Shown: positions 12,257-31,499, counted from the stretch's first letter. The stretch is DNA of 64,000 nt from Nymphaea colorata (GCF_008831285.2 NC_045150.1:6274001-6338000); one strand, 5' to 3'. Made by a program: numbers and translations. Notes: generated from the sequence alone by a model not told the origin.

Positions 12257-15200
12257 TGTCACACCCCAACCTTTTGACGCTCAAACAATTTTTTTTTTCT
12301 AAACATAAAACATTGAGGTGCGATTACACAACAATTCAAAAAAGGAGGGAGCTATGTCATTTGAAACAATAGAGTAAACTTTCATTTATATAACAATTTC
12401 AATTCATACAAAATTACATCTATGTGTATGACAAAAATGCCCCAAACCACAACTTTGATGCCTAACAAAAATAAGACATCAAAGAGACCAAACCATGACA
12501 TGCCGGTACTACCAAAGACCCAAAACTTTCCCAGTAGGATGTGAGTGAAGCCATCTGCTCAACTTGCTGCCCCTGGTCCACCAAAACCTGAAAAATGAAA
12601 CAACAGAAGGCTTAGCCTTCGCAGTATGACAACAAGCCATGAATATTTCAAACTCTCTTAGGTAGGGCTCAAATATGAGAACAATCATAAAAACAACTTA
12701 TCATCATGTCGTGTCAGGGTATAACCACATCATTTGCCAAGAAAACACCTAACATAGACCACGACATATAAAGACCATTCAAGGGCCATAGTAATACAAT
12801 CTCAATCACATGCAAGGCATGTTTAAACATTTCATTTCATTCATATCATTCACATGCACATCAATCACATACATTCGTTCACATATATTTCATTTCCATT
12901 AATTTCAGTGAATTGACAGTTCCTGTGGGTGCAAACACAAGCACGTGCACACCGCGGGCGGCCTACAGCCGAGAGACAACCCCCGTGGTGGCCCGGAACA
13001 GTATGGATCCATTCACCCGCTGCAGCAGTAGAGCACTCATCCATGGGTGTGTAAAGTCCACGGAGAGATACTCAGCCTTCCCTATGACACCCAGGTTGGG
13101 AAGGCGGGAGCCTAACGCTCCAAGCACATCACACAACAGTACCCTACAGGCGAGACCAGTGGCGAAGGCGGCACGACTCCCAAACACATAGCCACATCCC
13201 AGTGGCCTCTCATCTATTATTCTTTCATTATTATCATTATAATTGCACATTCACAAAATGACTGGCTAGCTCATGAGGTTGATACACTTTATGAGTGTAT
13301 CCACACCTCCAATTGCCTCAACACGAGGGCCACACATATCATTAATAGTCTTAGCTAGCCATCATATAGTACGGGTGCAACTACCCTTCAATTCATTCAT
13401 TTGCATCATTGCCCGCGGTAATGCATATGCAACAATTTACAGTATTCACATTCATAAGCACTCACATCTTATTAAACACATCATTCACATCTTTCAAAAC
13501 TTAGCCAAATCCCGGAGAGTAGTCTCGATCCGTGATGGCTCGTAGCTGTCCTATGCAATTATCATTCTATGATGCTTTCTAAGGCACAATCGGGGTCGAG
13601 GAGACACTCGACTCGATACCCCATCTCATTTGTCCTAAACAGTTATCAATTCTAGCATGCACATGTAAATGCGTAACAATTTTCAAAACGAGCTTAGGAT
13701 TCCAAAACAAAACTTGTCACATGACAAATCATTCACAACATGACTGGATAGCTCATGAGGTTGGTTCACTTCACAAGTGTACCTACACCTCTAATTACCT
13801 CCACACAAGGGCTACACATAACATTAACAGTCTTAGCTAGCCATCATAATAATACGGGTACAACTACCCTTCAATTCATTCAATTTCATCATTGCCCATG
13901 ATAATGCATATGCAACAAATCATAACATTCACAATCACACCTGTCAGTCACATCTTTCAAAACTTAGCCAAACCACGAAGAGTAATCTCGATCCGTGATT
14001 GGCTCGTAGCTGTCCTAAGCAATTATCATTCTAGGATGCTTTTTAATGCACGCTTGGGGTCGAGGAGACACTCGACTCGATACCCCACCTCATTTTTCCT
14101 ACGCAGTTATCAATTCTAGCATGCACATGCAATTGCGTTGTCATTTAACAAAAAACAAAACTAATCACATACATTCATTCAAACACATTACAATCATTAA
14201 ATCACATCACAATTCGAGGATTCAACGATCTTGGAACACACATTCACAAATTGGCCCTTGGCAGGGATTTGCCTGAAATGCCGCCATACCTGTCGCGCGT
14301 CCACTAAACACCTCGAACTACAACCCACATTACTCAAGGCCTACTTGACGTGCCCGGTGTACTTGCAGACATACACAAGTAGTAAATTCTCTACTAGCTT
14401 AGTTTTGCAAAGCATACAAATACAAAACAAAACCATTTAGGCATATGTCATCGCCTCAAAAGGGTGTCGACGGGTAGTGTCAAACCCCAAGGCCCTTTGA
14501 TAGGTCACTTCCCAACTTCTTGACGTCGCCACCAAACGTGAGAACTCAAGGCTTCGATCAATCTATCGCTAACACACTTCTTATTAGCTTTATTTAGTCG
14601 AGGTGTCAACTCACTAGTACATCCAACTTACATATTCTTTCCCCAAATAACGCCAAGATACACCCGTACACAAAAGCATGCGCCACGTGCTCACTAAGAC
14701 GGTTCTAAAACTTCTCACCCACATCAAAATCTCTACCATGTTTCCAAATAGCTTTGAAAATTAACACCTCAAGCTGAAAAAATCAATAGCATGAATCATC
14801 GCTTGTCAACATAATCCTAAACTTTTCCCAAAAAGCAACATCACTAATATACATTCCAAATCATTAAATCAAGAGTCTAGCATGCTCAAATAATAATTAT
14901 ACGTGTTTCAACAGAAAATACACAACAAAATTGGCTCAATTACGCCTTGCTCACCCCAATTCAAGAGTCCGAACTGCTGCAATCCTCCCGGCAGCCACCC
15001 CACGAGTTCGAAAGGCCCCCAAACGGCTAAAATCCCTCAATGCCGCCACTACCAACACATTCACCTCACTGCTATGAGGGAAAAGATGCGTCCCCAAGCT
15101 GCAAATTGACCAAAAAGCCATGAAAGAGTCAAAATCGATGAAAGTGGGCCTCAAGAGAGGGGTCTGCCATTAGAAAAGCCTACGGTAGATGCAAGGGAGG

Positions 15201-15263
15201 CTGAAAACGAGAGGGAGAAAGGGTTCAGTCAAAGGGGAAAGAAGGGCAGTGATAGATTGGTTA
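12257..15263. mobile_element. LTR-like repeat (possible gypsy solo LTR, TGTCACACCCC start)
   Basis: It begins TGTCACACCCCAACC, a start seen in many plant Ty3/gypsy chromovirus LTRs, and soon contains GGCTTAGCCTTCGCAGTATG, also LTR-like. A possible 5-bp target duplication TTAAC is at 12252-12256 and 15264-15268; the right end would then be GATTGGTTA, not the usual CA, so the boundary is uncertain. There is no long coding frame. An internal 482-bp duplication is annotated separately. Confidence 0.45.
13252..14150 (+). repeat. Tandem duplication, period about 482 bp
   Basis: Copy 1 starts near 13252 (ATGACTGGCTAGCTCATGAGG at 13258) and copy 2 near 13734 (ATGACTGGATAGCTCATGAGG, its A at 13740). 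Shared landmarks include CTTAGCTAGCCATCAT, CGATCCGTGAT and GGTCGAGGAGACACTCGACT. The copies have diverged by scattered substitutions and small indels, so the duplication is not recent. Confidence 0.9.
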
Positions 15264-15752
15264 TTAACAACCATCACCACCACTTTTTCATACTTCAAGA
15301 TTATTAATGTTTTTAAAAGCCATTGTATTTGTGTATTTGAGTTCAAACAGATGCTTTATAAAGAGATTTTCGAAGAATAGTTTGATTAGATTTTATAATA
15401 CACTTGATAGATACATTTTTTTAAAAATCTCTAGGCAAAAAGTTGGAAAACACATAGTTACTAAACATAATAATTTGTATTGCTACTAATAACAATAGCC
15501 GGTGAACCCAAGAATCAAACATCAATTTGGTAGACAATTGGGCCAATGCATTGGCGAGTTGACTCAGTGACTTGGCTAAATCAAGTCCTAAATTTTCATA
15601 GTGTATTTTTATTATAATGTTATTGTGTAATGTACTGTCTCTTCATTCATCATAGAGCAATATGATGTTAGAATTTGTCAACAACTATAACTATGAAAGA
15701 AGTCATGAATCTAAGAATATTTGCTTAGCTTGTATTCATCTCTCTCATCTCA

Positions 15753-15843
<91 letters not shown>

Positions 15844-16325
15844 CCTTATTCACCTTGAGTCTCTAAATGTTTAGAGATGAATGGTGAGGCTAGATTTGCA
15901 AATGTTTGTACCAGTATTTCTTTCACATACATTATAAAAGCTTTCATGAGAGAAAAAACAAGCAAAAGATGGTTAAAAACTTAAAAATCAAGATGAACTT
16001 TCACTCCTTAAAGCAGTTAGAATCAATATGATTTCAATTCGCGTCACTGATCTAATGAGCCAGCTAATTATTAGCAGAGTTGCCCGAGTTTTGGTGCTAA
16101 CTTGCTTGGGTTCTAACTTTTGGCCCAATGAGAGGACGATCCCAAGTTGACTGGCCGAATTAGCCAACAATGCCAATAAGCCCGTTACCATTGCCAATAA
16201 CCTTATCGGCGATGGTTCATGCCATAGTTGGTTGCCAATAATGAACCAAACTTAGCAAGAAAAACAATGATGAAAAGAGTTCTCAGCTAATGTATTAAGT
16301 AAGTCTCAAGCCTTTTCTCCACTCT
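15264..16325. other. Intergenic with a (CT)n(TA)n microsatellite
   Basis: No gene is seen. A (CT)n tract runs into a (TA)n tract at about 15749-15838. The stretch at about 16150-16260 has repeated GCCAATAA/GCCATTGC-like words resembling subterminal repeats of DNA transposons, but no ends were found. Confidence 0.45.
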
Positions 16326-16620
16326 TCAAGAAAATGCGACCTCAACAAAAGAACAACTAATCAAATGGTTTTTCTTCAGATGACCCACTATAAAGACACT
16401 ACAACACTTCACATTCAAAACATGATGGTACAGACATTTATAAGCAGGACTCTCCCAAACTTCTTGAAATTGTTTGCCTTCTGATTCATCAAATATTGTG
16501 ATGGCATGTATACACTCATTGGGCTTGTCAATAGGAAAGTATTTCTCCAAGAACTCAATTTGAAGCTGATCCCAATTCTTCATCTTCCCTGAATCTAATG
16601 TCTAAGACCAATGCTTAGCA
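16326..16620 (-). pseudogene. Retrotransposon gag fragment (Ty3/gypsy type)
   Basis: The minus strand reads MKNWDQLQIEFLEKYFP followed by FDESEGKQFQEVWESPAYKC, matching the capsid-domain pattern of plant gypsy gag (W..L...FL.KYFP ... EGE...E.WE..). Only this block remains; no protease or RT is attached. The source element is probably Athila/Tat-like, by inference from the gag pattern alone. Confidence 0.6.
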
Positions 16621-17879
16621 TGATCAGTTAGAGATAACAAAAATAGTATGAGTTTCAAGATACCAATGTACATTAATGTCATTCACAAGCAAAAGTACCA
16701 CAAACTTGATGTTGCACGACATGAAACTTTTTAAAGGATATGGATGAAAATTAGTTACAAAACTGAATACCAAAGTTCTAAATACCAAACACCCTCAAGG
16801 TTAAAGACCATGAACATAATTTCTATAAGACTTGATATCCAAATTGAAATTACTTATTAGTTTTAAAATAAAAGAAATTGTCACCACAAAAGAGTACAAA
16901 CACTCAATTTATTCAATTTTTTAAAAAAAGAAAATCAAATATCCTAAAGAAAATATAAATTGGCACTCCTTCTCCAAGACGAAGGGCAAAATTTTGCTAA
17001 TTCATTCCAAGAATATTTCTTCAATATGCTCCAAATATGTGTCATGACTTGGATGGAAGCTTAAACCCCTTCTAGGGTTCAATGAAGCATAGGTGAAAAG
17101 AAAGTTGTCAAAGCTCCTCCTGAGGTACTCCGTGCATCTTCAATTCTCTCCATTGGGCAATAAACCATGAGGATATATGGTATGGAGAATTAAAGATAAA
17201 TGTAGGAGATGAGATGGTGGGGTAAGCTAAGACTTTATGATGGCATAAGGTTTGCCTTTGAAGACCAGACTAGGAGGAAGACTGAGAACATGAAAGAGAC
17301 CCTTGAAGGAACTTGGACAAAGAAGAATGAGTGGGATGCCCCTTATTCTTAGTTCTTATCAATTGAAAACACTTCAATTTACCAAACAATACTATGAATG
17401 AAAATAATTTAAGAAGTATGTACTCAAAGTTCCCTAGTAAATTGCATCTAGGTGGTCGCACCCCTGATAATGCTCTTATAGTTTCTTGACCAAGTTCTAC
17501 TTAGATTTAGGTGCTCCATGCTTATCTCCGTTGTAGATCTCATATTTAGACTTGGAATTGAACATAAATGCTAGATTTGGGTCTAAATTTCCCTAGAATA
17601 ACTATAAAATGTCAAAAAGCTGATAAACTGCTCGATTTAGCATTAAATGTGGTGAAACCTGAATGACAGCTTCATCTCCTTAAAAGCAATACAAGCATGG
17701 GTTTTAAACAATAAAATTGAGCATAAATTCCTGAAAAATTTGTTAAAATATAATACATTTCATGCAATTTCTTAATCACATGCAAAAAAGACAACAAGAT
17801 GTCAAACTCATTCCATGTGCAAACGGCTCAAGAGCATTTCCATCAAAGACTTCATCCAATAATACATGAAAAAGCTTAA
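16621..17879. other. Repeat-derived or intergenic sequence, no gene recognised
   Basis: It lies between a gypsy gag fragment and a copia remnant and is probably old retroelement sequence, but no coding block or LTR end could be identified. Confidence 0.35.
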
Positions 17880-20170
17880 CAATTACGTCAATAGGATGCA
17901 CAGAGTCCTGTAATCAATATATCATCAACATATACCAACGTGTATGTGTCCTATAAAAAATAGGATTATGAACAATCAATTTTGGAGCTCGAAACTTATC
18001 TTTCATAGTGCCACACCATTTAGGACTGCAATTGGTTTCTTCAAAGGTTTTAGGTTCAATGTTTTCAAGTAATTGAGTTACTAAGCTGCTAGAAAGAACA
18101 TATCGAGTAGAGTTTCTAAGAGACCCTGTTTGAGAGCGAGTCACCATATGATGCAAACTATGAGTTGTTGGCTCCTGCGATGGCTCCCAACATCAATGTC
18201 AAGATTAAAGCCTGGAGGCTGGTTTCCTTGTGGTTGAGACTGGTTGGGGTCATCAAAGGATTGAGAAAGCTTCTTTGGTGGACTCACGTTTCGGCATAGA
18301 AGCCTGCTCATGATATGAATCAACCCGTGAAGGAACTAGATACGCTGATGTGAGCTGACTGGTTGTTGAGAGACACAACTTATACGTTTTCTTCTAAAAA
18401 GGGAATTCTTGTTCACTAATAAAAACTTCACTAGAAAATATAACTTTATAAGAAACTCAATCCATACGTAACTAACCATGATGGTCACTACTATATGCCA
18501 TGAACATCTGCGACTTTGAATGATAGTCAAGCTTACTGGAACAATAAGCTCAAAGATTTGGGAAACAAAAGCAGCCACGGTTTTTAAGAATTTATAATCT
18601 GGTTCCTTTTGAAATTGATAGGTAGTGGACTTGCTTTTGAAGGCCCGCAAAAACACAACTGTATAAAAGGCAAAGGACCAGAACATTTTGGGCACCATTA
18701 TGCGCTATAAGGAACAGTCATATGCCAATGATTTACCTATGCTTTTGTTGAGGAACACCATTTTGTTCCTTGAGTATGAGGGTAGGAAAATCTATTTTTG
18801 GTTCCAACTTTAGAAAAATAATCATGAATGACTTTGTATTTTCCTCCATCATCACTATGACAATTCTTGATCTTTTTTTCGCAGCACACTTTTTTATCAT
18901 AATTTTGAATTGAAAAACGACCAGCATCTCAAATTTACACCTCAAGTGAAACAACCAAGTAAAATTTTTGGATGGAACATCAATAAAGATGACATGGTAT
19001 TAATCTCTATCAGAATTAGACACATGGGAAGACCCTCACATCAAAAAAATATAATCTCAAGAGGTTCCAACTTGCTATATTCTATGTGATTGAATCACTA
19101 CTTATGGACTTTAGCAGTTGGACAAGAAGAACACATATTAACTGAACAATCAATAAATGAAAACTTGAAAAACTAATAATACTGTTTATAACTTTGAGAC
19201 TCAGCTGGCCCTCTCTCCGACAGGCAACTTTCTCCTTCGATCCATCAAGATCTAGAATGTAGATTCCATCATTCACTGACCCTCGCGTCCATTCCTGTTT
19301 GGATCTATCATCTCTAATTCTACACTCTTTTGAGTCAAATTCAAAAATCACATTATTATCTTTAGCAAAATGATGCACATATAGAAGCTTCTTTGTGATC
19401 AACGGTACATGCAAAGGCATCATTCATAGTAAGATTAAAATTTCTCAATTTAAAAGAAGATCTACCAATCTTTTTAACAGTCAAACTTGTGTCATGTCCC
19501 ACCTTCACTGAATCCGTACCATAATAGAGAGTATGAATTGACATAGAACTCAAGTTGGCTGCTATATGACGTGACATGCCTGAGTCAAGATACCACGTTT
19601 CATCTCCACTAAACTCCAAGGTAGATGCATCGTAGAAGTATAGGGGGTTTGAGGATTTTGACTGAATTTGCCTGCAGGTTTTGGCAGTGTGCCCTCGTTT
19701 AATACAATACTGGTAGACAACTTACTGAAGTTTATCACTATTTGTGTGTTGGTTCTGCTGATTATTATTGAAGTGTTTGTCATGGCCTCTTCCACAGGAA
19801 CATCCCCCCACATCCTCCATAACAGTTACTTCTCCCATACAACTGATTTGAGACCTTTTGGTTTGAGCATATTGAGCAACATTAGCTTCAGCTTGAGTTT
19901 CATGAACACTCTTTTCACCTGTCCTGGCTTCTCCAACGAAGGCTCCATGAGTGAGAAAGAAGCTAAAAAGCTTCGTCATGGATCTTGTTTGCACATATAT
20001 GGTTATAGACTCACGCAGAGAATTGGTTATAGACATACGCAAAGAATAATTCTCACCAGCTATACTACAGAGGATATAAAGGATGGGAACCTCATCATCG
20101 ACAGACTGGCTTCCTTGTGATGCTGAGATGATGGGCAATAGTTTTAGCCTTCTGAATATATTCACTAATA
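17880..20170 (-). pseudogene. Ty1/copia polyprotein remnant, internally deleted
   Basis: On the minus strand, in order: gag with VDDEVPILYIL (about 20110-20080); a zinc knuckle YQYCIKRGHTAKTC (about 19710-19670) whose first Cys is replaced by Tyr; the protease start WYLDSGMSRHIAANLSSM (about 19600-19545); a gag-pre-integrase block with LITKKLLYVHHFAKDNNVIF (about 19410-19350); late-integrase traces near RSRRC (about 18530-18500); then MVTRSQTGSLR and EPKTFEE, the start of RT (about 18150-18030). A deletion then joins directly to YVDDILITGL, the RT catalytic box (17921-17932). Multiple stops and frameshifts make it inactive. No LTR pair was found. Confidence 0.8.
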
Positions 20171-22080
20171 TTTTAGCTACCCTTATTTAAACACTAAAGT
20201 TGCTCTTTGAGCTGCATTATGGGAGCTTTGGATTGAGCAAAGATATTTAGTTTCCACATTTGGTGGAATTTCTATCTTTATCTTTGTGATCGTCCTTATC
20301 CACATGTCCAGTTGTAGATTCTTTCACAAAGATTTGTGATCAAACTTTGAATGGGTCCAATGAGAGTGACCCCTTAGTATTATAAACTAGCAATGGCTTT
20401 CAAATCATTGCTAGTGAACTTCACTGACAGTTGACTGCGACATGCACATTGGAGGACAACTAAGGGAATTCGCTGGCAGTTGCAGAAGCTAAGAGAGAAG
20501 AAGTCTATGGAGGGAAACCATAAGATTTCAACAAAAGGTTTTCCTTCTCTTTTAACTTTATTAGAACTTGAGAAAGTGTCCATCAAGAATGGCCTGCCTA
20601 TTCCTATTAAGCAATATATAGGATCGTTCCAAGTCATGTCGTGGCTATTGCTACTTTTGCTTTAGTGTCTGCATGATTTTGGAGGAAATTTTTGGGATTT
20701 GGGCCATTATTGTCATTGGATCGATTTTATGGAACTTGGCTTCGATTGAGTGCTAAATCTTATCCGAGATCTAAGATCAGAGTGCTTCAAGTGGGTCTAG
20801 ATCCATATCTTCGTTCAATTCAGTACTCCAATACATGAAACCACTACTAAGTCCTCTAATTTGACCGCAAAAGTGACAAAATGTGGATTGAAGCTCCTGT
20901 TATACTTGAAACAACATAAGCATGAGTTTCAGGTTTGAGATGCATCACCTTAGCGCTTTGAGGCAGCGAAGGTCGATATGTGCCTTGAAGCATAAGTTTG
21001 AGCCTTGAAATAACACAACAATGGATATTTTAGTTTGAAACATTGTTTACCTTCTTTGGTATTAGTGACAAGTTTTATCATCATAACTGATCATACTGCT
21101 TTACTAACCGAAATTTCTAAGTCACGGTTGGCACTATAATGCTTACGCCTATGTTAACATCAATGATAAGTTATTTCATGAGTGACATAAGACACCAAAG
21201 ATAGCAGGAAATGTAAATCGGCCAATACATCATTTCATCTCTAATGACACCCGATTGGGTTAATCAATCACATTGAAAAGCATAAAGTCTGCCCATGTAA
21301 CTTTGTGAATGAAAACATAGTGGCGGAGCTAGAGAAATTTTCAGGTGGGGAGCACTCTTTACAGATTTTCATATTTGAAGGGGCACTCATACACATAACA
21401 GAGCATATGTTTAAAAATATTAATTTGAAATTAAAGAAACCTTGAGAGGCTGGCCAGCCCATATGTAGCTCCGCCTTTGTCAGACAGCGATGTATATACA
21501 CCACAATCCATTCAGTAACATGTTCCTACCATCAATATAGTTTTGCTTTCTTGGTCCATCAGCTATCGAAATTTATAAACAAGTTATAATCGGGCCAAAT
21601 ACTTCGCACAAATTATAAACAAGACCAATAAAAAAAAAAATCGTTATTCGTGACAACCAAAATATGAACAACTTAAACAACCCCATGACCACACTGCAAG
21701 ATCAAAACTACGAACCCCATGTCAGAATTCCTGAATCACCATACATTAATATACTGATGTTCATTTATTTCCTTATGAATAACAATATTTGCACTAATTC
21801 GTGGAGAGCTACCTGCAATGAGGACAAAATAAATATACAGCCCTTCATGATACTATAACCTATACGTATCGTTTCCGCTACTTCCACTTTTTCCTCTCTT
21901 TTGCTTTTTATTAGGCCACTAGTATTTTTTCCCTTAGGAGAGAAATGAGAGGAAGGTATACATATATATTTAATATAGCTTACATTTACTATGCATATTT
22001 GCTGATTCTGCTAAGCTAGCTAGCTTACTGTTACAGATATAGACTTCCAGGAAGACAGCAACCAATGTTGATTTCTGTGA
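20171..22080. other. Intergenic downstream of the BELL gene
   Basis: Probable continuation of copia-derived sequence to about 20650, then AT-rich DNA. The last part must include the 3' UTR of the BELL gene (minus strand). It contains one small hAT-type element at 21319-21479. Confidence 0.4.
21319..21479. mobile_element. Small hAT-type MITE
   Basis: The inverted ends TAGTGGCGGAGCTAG and GTAGCTCCGCCTTTG enclose about 160 bp without coding capacity. They match the GGCGGAGC/GCTCCGCC terminus type of the other small elements in this window. A clear 8-bp target duplication was not found. Confidence 0.5.
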
Positions 22081-28034
<5,954 letters not shown>

Positions 28035-28085
28035 GATTTCCGAAATTGACAGAACGAGAGCCCTAGTTTTCAATTACAAGATCAA

Positions 28086-28238
28086 TCATCTTCTGATCGA
28101 TAATGAAAGAACGAACTCCGTCCGGCCGTTGCTGACGCCGTATTCCTTTCCCTGGTACCCATGTCGATGAAAGGGATAGTTGGTAGTTCCAGAACTTGAA
28201 GTACCATGTATCAGAGCCATCTGATCATGTGAAATCAT
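28086..28238 (-). CDS. Upstream ORF (50 codons) in the BELL gene leader
   Basis: On the minus strand an ATG at 28238 opens a frame of 50 codons (MISHDQMALIHGTSSS...FVLSLSIRR) that stops at 28086, 51 bases before the BELL start at 28034. A second in-frame ATG lies at 28220, and a short 10-codon frame overlaps the beginning. The frame is in the same leader exon as the main ATG if the acceptor TTTCAG just upstream (about 28276) is used. Upstream ORFs of this size usually lower translation of the main frame. Whether the peptide is conserved cannot be told from one sequence. Confidence 0.5.
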   Translation of the reverse strand: MISHDQMALIHGTSSSGTTNYPFHRHGYQGKEYGVSNGRTEFVLSLSIRR

Positions 28239-28275
28239 GACAAGGCCAAGGTCCCATCACGACCGCTCTGCTCTC

Positions 28276-28880
28276 ACCTGAAAGGCGTGGAAGAAAGGTT
28301 ACAACTACAGTGTGGCAAGGGAGAAGTCGGAAGATAATGGCTGGACAAGTCTCCTTTTTCCCTTCTTCTTCCCTTTTTTTCTCTTGTAATTTCCAGTTGC
28401 AGGTTACTGAGTTATAGCGACTCCCACATAGAAGATAATGTGAAATTATGAGAAAATATACAGATCTTTACTGACAAGCATAAGAAAGTATGTCAGAGGC
28501 ATTCTTACTGGCAGAATAAAAAGAGCAAGGCGAAGAATAAAGAGAGCAAGGCGAAGAGCTGATCATTTAAGAAGGTTTTCTATTATATAAAACAAAAAAG
28601 AAAAGAATATAATATAATATATTAATTTTTCATGAATCACAGAGATGGTGTTTGTCAAATCTGATCCGGTTTGGTCTTTTTGCATTGACAGAAGACCATG
28701 ATGATGAAAATGATGATGAAAGAGAGAGAGAGGCGATCAAGAATTCAAGATCCAACCTGTTGAATTTATGAGTTAACCTTCTCCTCGACCCTCTTCCCTC
28801 ATGATTAGAAGCAGACACGTCTCTCGATGATAGAGTTGATCAATCAACAAAAGAAATGAGAAGAAGTGCAGAAAAAAAAA
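28276..28880 (-). promoter_or_regulatory. BELL gene 5' leader with probable 5' UTR intron
   Basis: A pyrimidine-rich tract ending CCACGCCTTTCAG just upstream of 28276 is a strong splice acceptor. A possible donor AACAG|GTTGG lies at about 28759-28760. The intron would be about 480 bp. This is inferred from splice-site resemblance; transcript data are needed to place the cap site. Confidence 0.4.
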
Positions 28881-29629
28881 ATAAAGGGAGGAAGGAAGCG
28901 ACAGGTTGAAAATGGAACATAAAAAGGCTCAGCTTTTTGTGTCAGAAGGGTCTCAAAAAGGACGAGGAAACGTCTATTTCTAGAGAAGAATTAGGTGGGA
29001 TTTTAAAAAAATAAGAAAATCCCAAATCCTGATTGCCATCCAAATCATAGTTTTCAGTTTATATTTTATACTTTAATATATCCGTATTTCCCATTCACTG
29101 TTTTCTGGTAGGATGAATTGAAGTTCAAGCAATACCTGTAACCACCACCAGAATGCCAAACATATTTAGTAGTTGAGGAATTAATAAAACTTATAAAGTA
29201 AGGAGACTAATATATATATATAATATAATATAATATAATACATGGTAATCTAGCTCTTTCAATTTTTGTGTTTTCTTCAAGTGACAACAGAATCCAAGAT
29301 CAAAGGACAACACGACTTTGTAATGCCTCAAAGTCTGTACTCTGCTTCCTCCGACTTTTCCCTAAATTTATCTTTTCCTCGCTACTTTGTTTTCACGTGA
29401 AAGCGACCAACAATGTATGACCATGGAGATCATATCGTACTCACTGCTGGATCGCCAAATATACATAAGTTTCAATAGGATATGTTAAAGAACTATACAC
29501 AGTGGAAGGTGCCGTAATTTTTTACTCAAGTTTACGAATTCAAGACCATACACACCCACACACAAAAGCACCTATCTAGCGCTTTCTCTTTCTCTTTCTC
29601 TCTCGTTTTTTTTCTTCTTTTGTTTTTTC
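28881..29629. other. BELL upstream region, no gene recognised
   Basis: AT-rich sequence with (TA)n and (TAATA)n stretches at about 29209-29240 and a CT-rich stretch at about 29580-29630. It presumably contains the BELL promoter. Confidence 0.4.
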
Positions 29630-29999
29630 CTTCACCTGACTGTTTCCTGGGGTCATGTTTGAAGGCCGTGACTCATTTCAACTTGATGATGTATTTGGGA
29701 GGAGCGCAACAACAGTCTTCAGGGACACATTCTCTTTGTCAGATTCTGTGGCTCGTCTTGTGTAAGGGGATGTCCAGTTTGCCATTCGGCTGAAGCGCCG
29801 CTGTCCGTCTGCAGCTGGGTGACTGTGCCGCTCCGTCTTTCCTCTCTCTCTTATTTTTCTATGCATTGTATTGTATATTTCTTCTTCCTGCTTCTGTTTT
29901 TGCAGTTTGTTTTTTGCGCATTATTTTTGTAACTAGGGGACCTCTTGTCCCCAAATTTTGTTATATATTCTCATTTTATCGACTCTCTCTCTCTTTCTT

Positions 30000-30060
<61 letters not shown>
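29630..30060 (+). mobile_element. 5'-truncated copy of the LINE family at 3836-8821
   Basis: Read on the plus strand it parallels the minus strand of the large LINE from about 4280 down to 3915. Shared landmarks are GGAGGAGCGCAACAACAG, TTCTGTGGCTCGTCTTGTG, CTGGGTGACTGTGCCGCT and TTGTCCCCAAATTTTG, ending TCTCATTTTATCG. Only the ORF2 tail and 3' UTR are present. This copy ends in (CT)n then (TA)n instead of the (CT)n(CA)n plus A-rich tail of the larger copy. Target duplication not found. Confidence 0.8.
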
Positions 30061-30063
<3 letters not shown>

Positions 30064-31499
30064 AGAATTTTTTCAAACACAACTGGCCCCCTCTCCCACA
30101 CATACAGACTCTCTCTCTCTCTCTTGTGGTGGGACAAACAGATGTGGGTGGTGTCTAGAAAGAGCAAGTGGGCACGGTCGGATAAATTCTCTAATTTGTC
30201 TTTTCAGTTTTTGTTTCCATTCAAAATTTTATTCCTCAATGCGTTTTTATCCATGGTAGAAAAGAGAGAGAGAGAGAACAAAAATTCACAAATTATTTTT
30301 CTTCTTAATTATCTCTTGCTGCGGATGATAAAAACATCTCATAAATGTATGAAGTTTCTATTATTAGATAACTATGAGAGAAAGAAAGAACATTTAACAT
30401 TTTCTACAATTTGATGATAGGTAGATTCTTACGAGCCCACACCCCTTTTACATTATAATATTCGTATAACACATTTATATTTTCAAAACGGGCAAAAAAT
30501 TCCTGACCGTGGCACCCACGAATAAATTCTCTCTTTCTCTTCTCTTTTTTCCCCGAGAGGGGAAGAGAGGTCCCACAATATATATTAGAAATGTATTAAT
30601 AAATGTGAGTGCTGTGCGCGCCCTCCGGCTTTCCCATAGCTTTCTAGAAACGCAATTTTGCTACGTAACTAGTTTATCATCTTGGTCCCTACCAAAACCC
30701 CTTACCGTTTAACCCTATAATCCTACCTAGTTTTATTGTCATGTCCATTTTTGCTATCAATTATGTGGAGAGGGACAGTCTCCGAAGCTTTTGAACCACA
30801 CAACACAACTTGATTGTCCTTTATCGCGACCTCTGACAGGGTTTAAGCATCCCACACCAAATGCAGACTCCTAGTTTAGCGGATCTCAATCTGTCATATA
30901 ACAGTTTTCATTTAAACCAAAAAAAAAATAGAAACAAGAACAACCAACCACTTAACCTACCCTTTTATAAGCTCTTAAAGATTTTCAACAATCGTTGATA
31001 TTTGATTTCAATTTCGTATCAACGTGACATATCACATGTGTCAGCACGCGAGCATGTGCACCACTGTGTGGGCCACCACTCCATTGTCTAAAAATCACCA
31101 TGGAACACACATGATTACTATAGTATGGTTAAGCCAATAATAATCATCCCAAACAAGCTAATTCCTAGCCATTAACATATAATCTATCAACTTCCCTTAC
31201 TTTTTCTTAACAACCCTCGTGACAGAGACCAAATCTACAATATTTTTAGTAGGGGCTTCATTTTTTGTGGACGGAAAAAAACTCGGGTCCGAACATTTCC
31301 ACAAAAGCGAAAAATTCTCGCTCATCTGCGAAAGGCAAACACGTTCTAGTTAGGTAGCCGGTTCTCTAGATACCATTTAGAAAATAATAAAAAGTTTGGG
31401 CACTGCTCAAGAATTTCTGTAATTCAAGCGGGGCTAAAGTCAATTTGCGATTGATGCCTTTTTCCTATTTTGCTCCTTGACAGCCCATGTGAAAAATAT
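30061..31499. other. Intergenic, no gene recognised
   Basis: AT-rich sequence with short GA and CT stretches. No coding exon, LTR or TIR was recognised. Confidence 0.4.
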
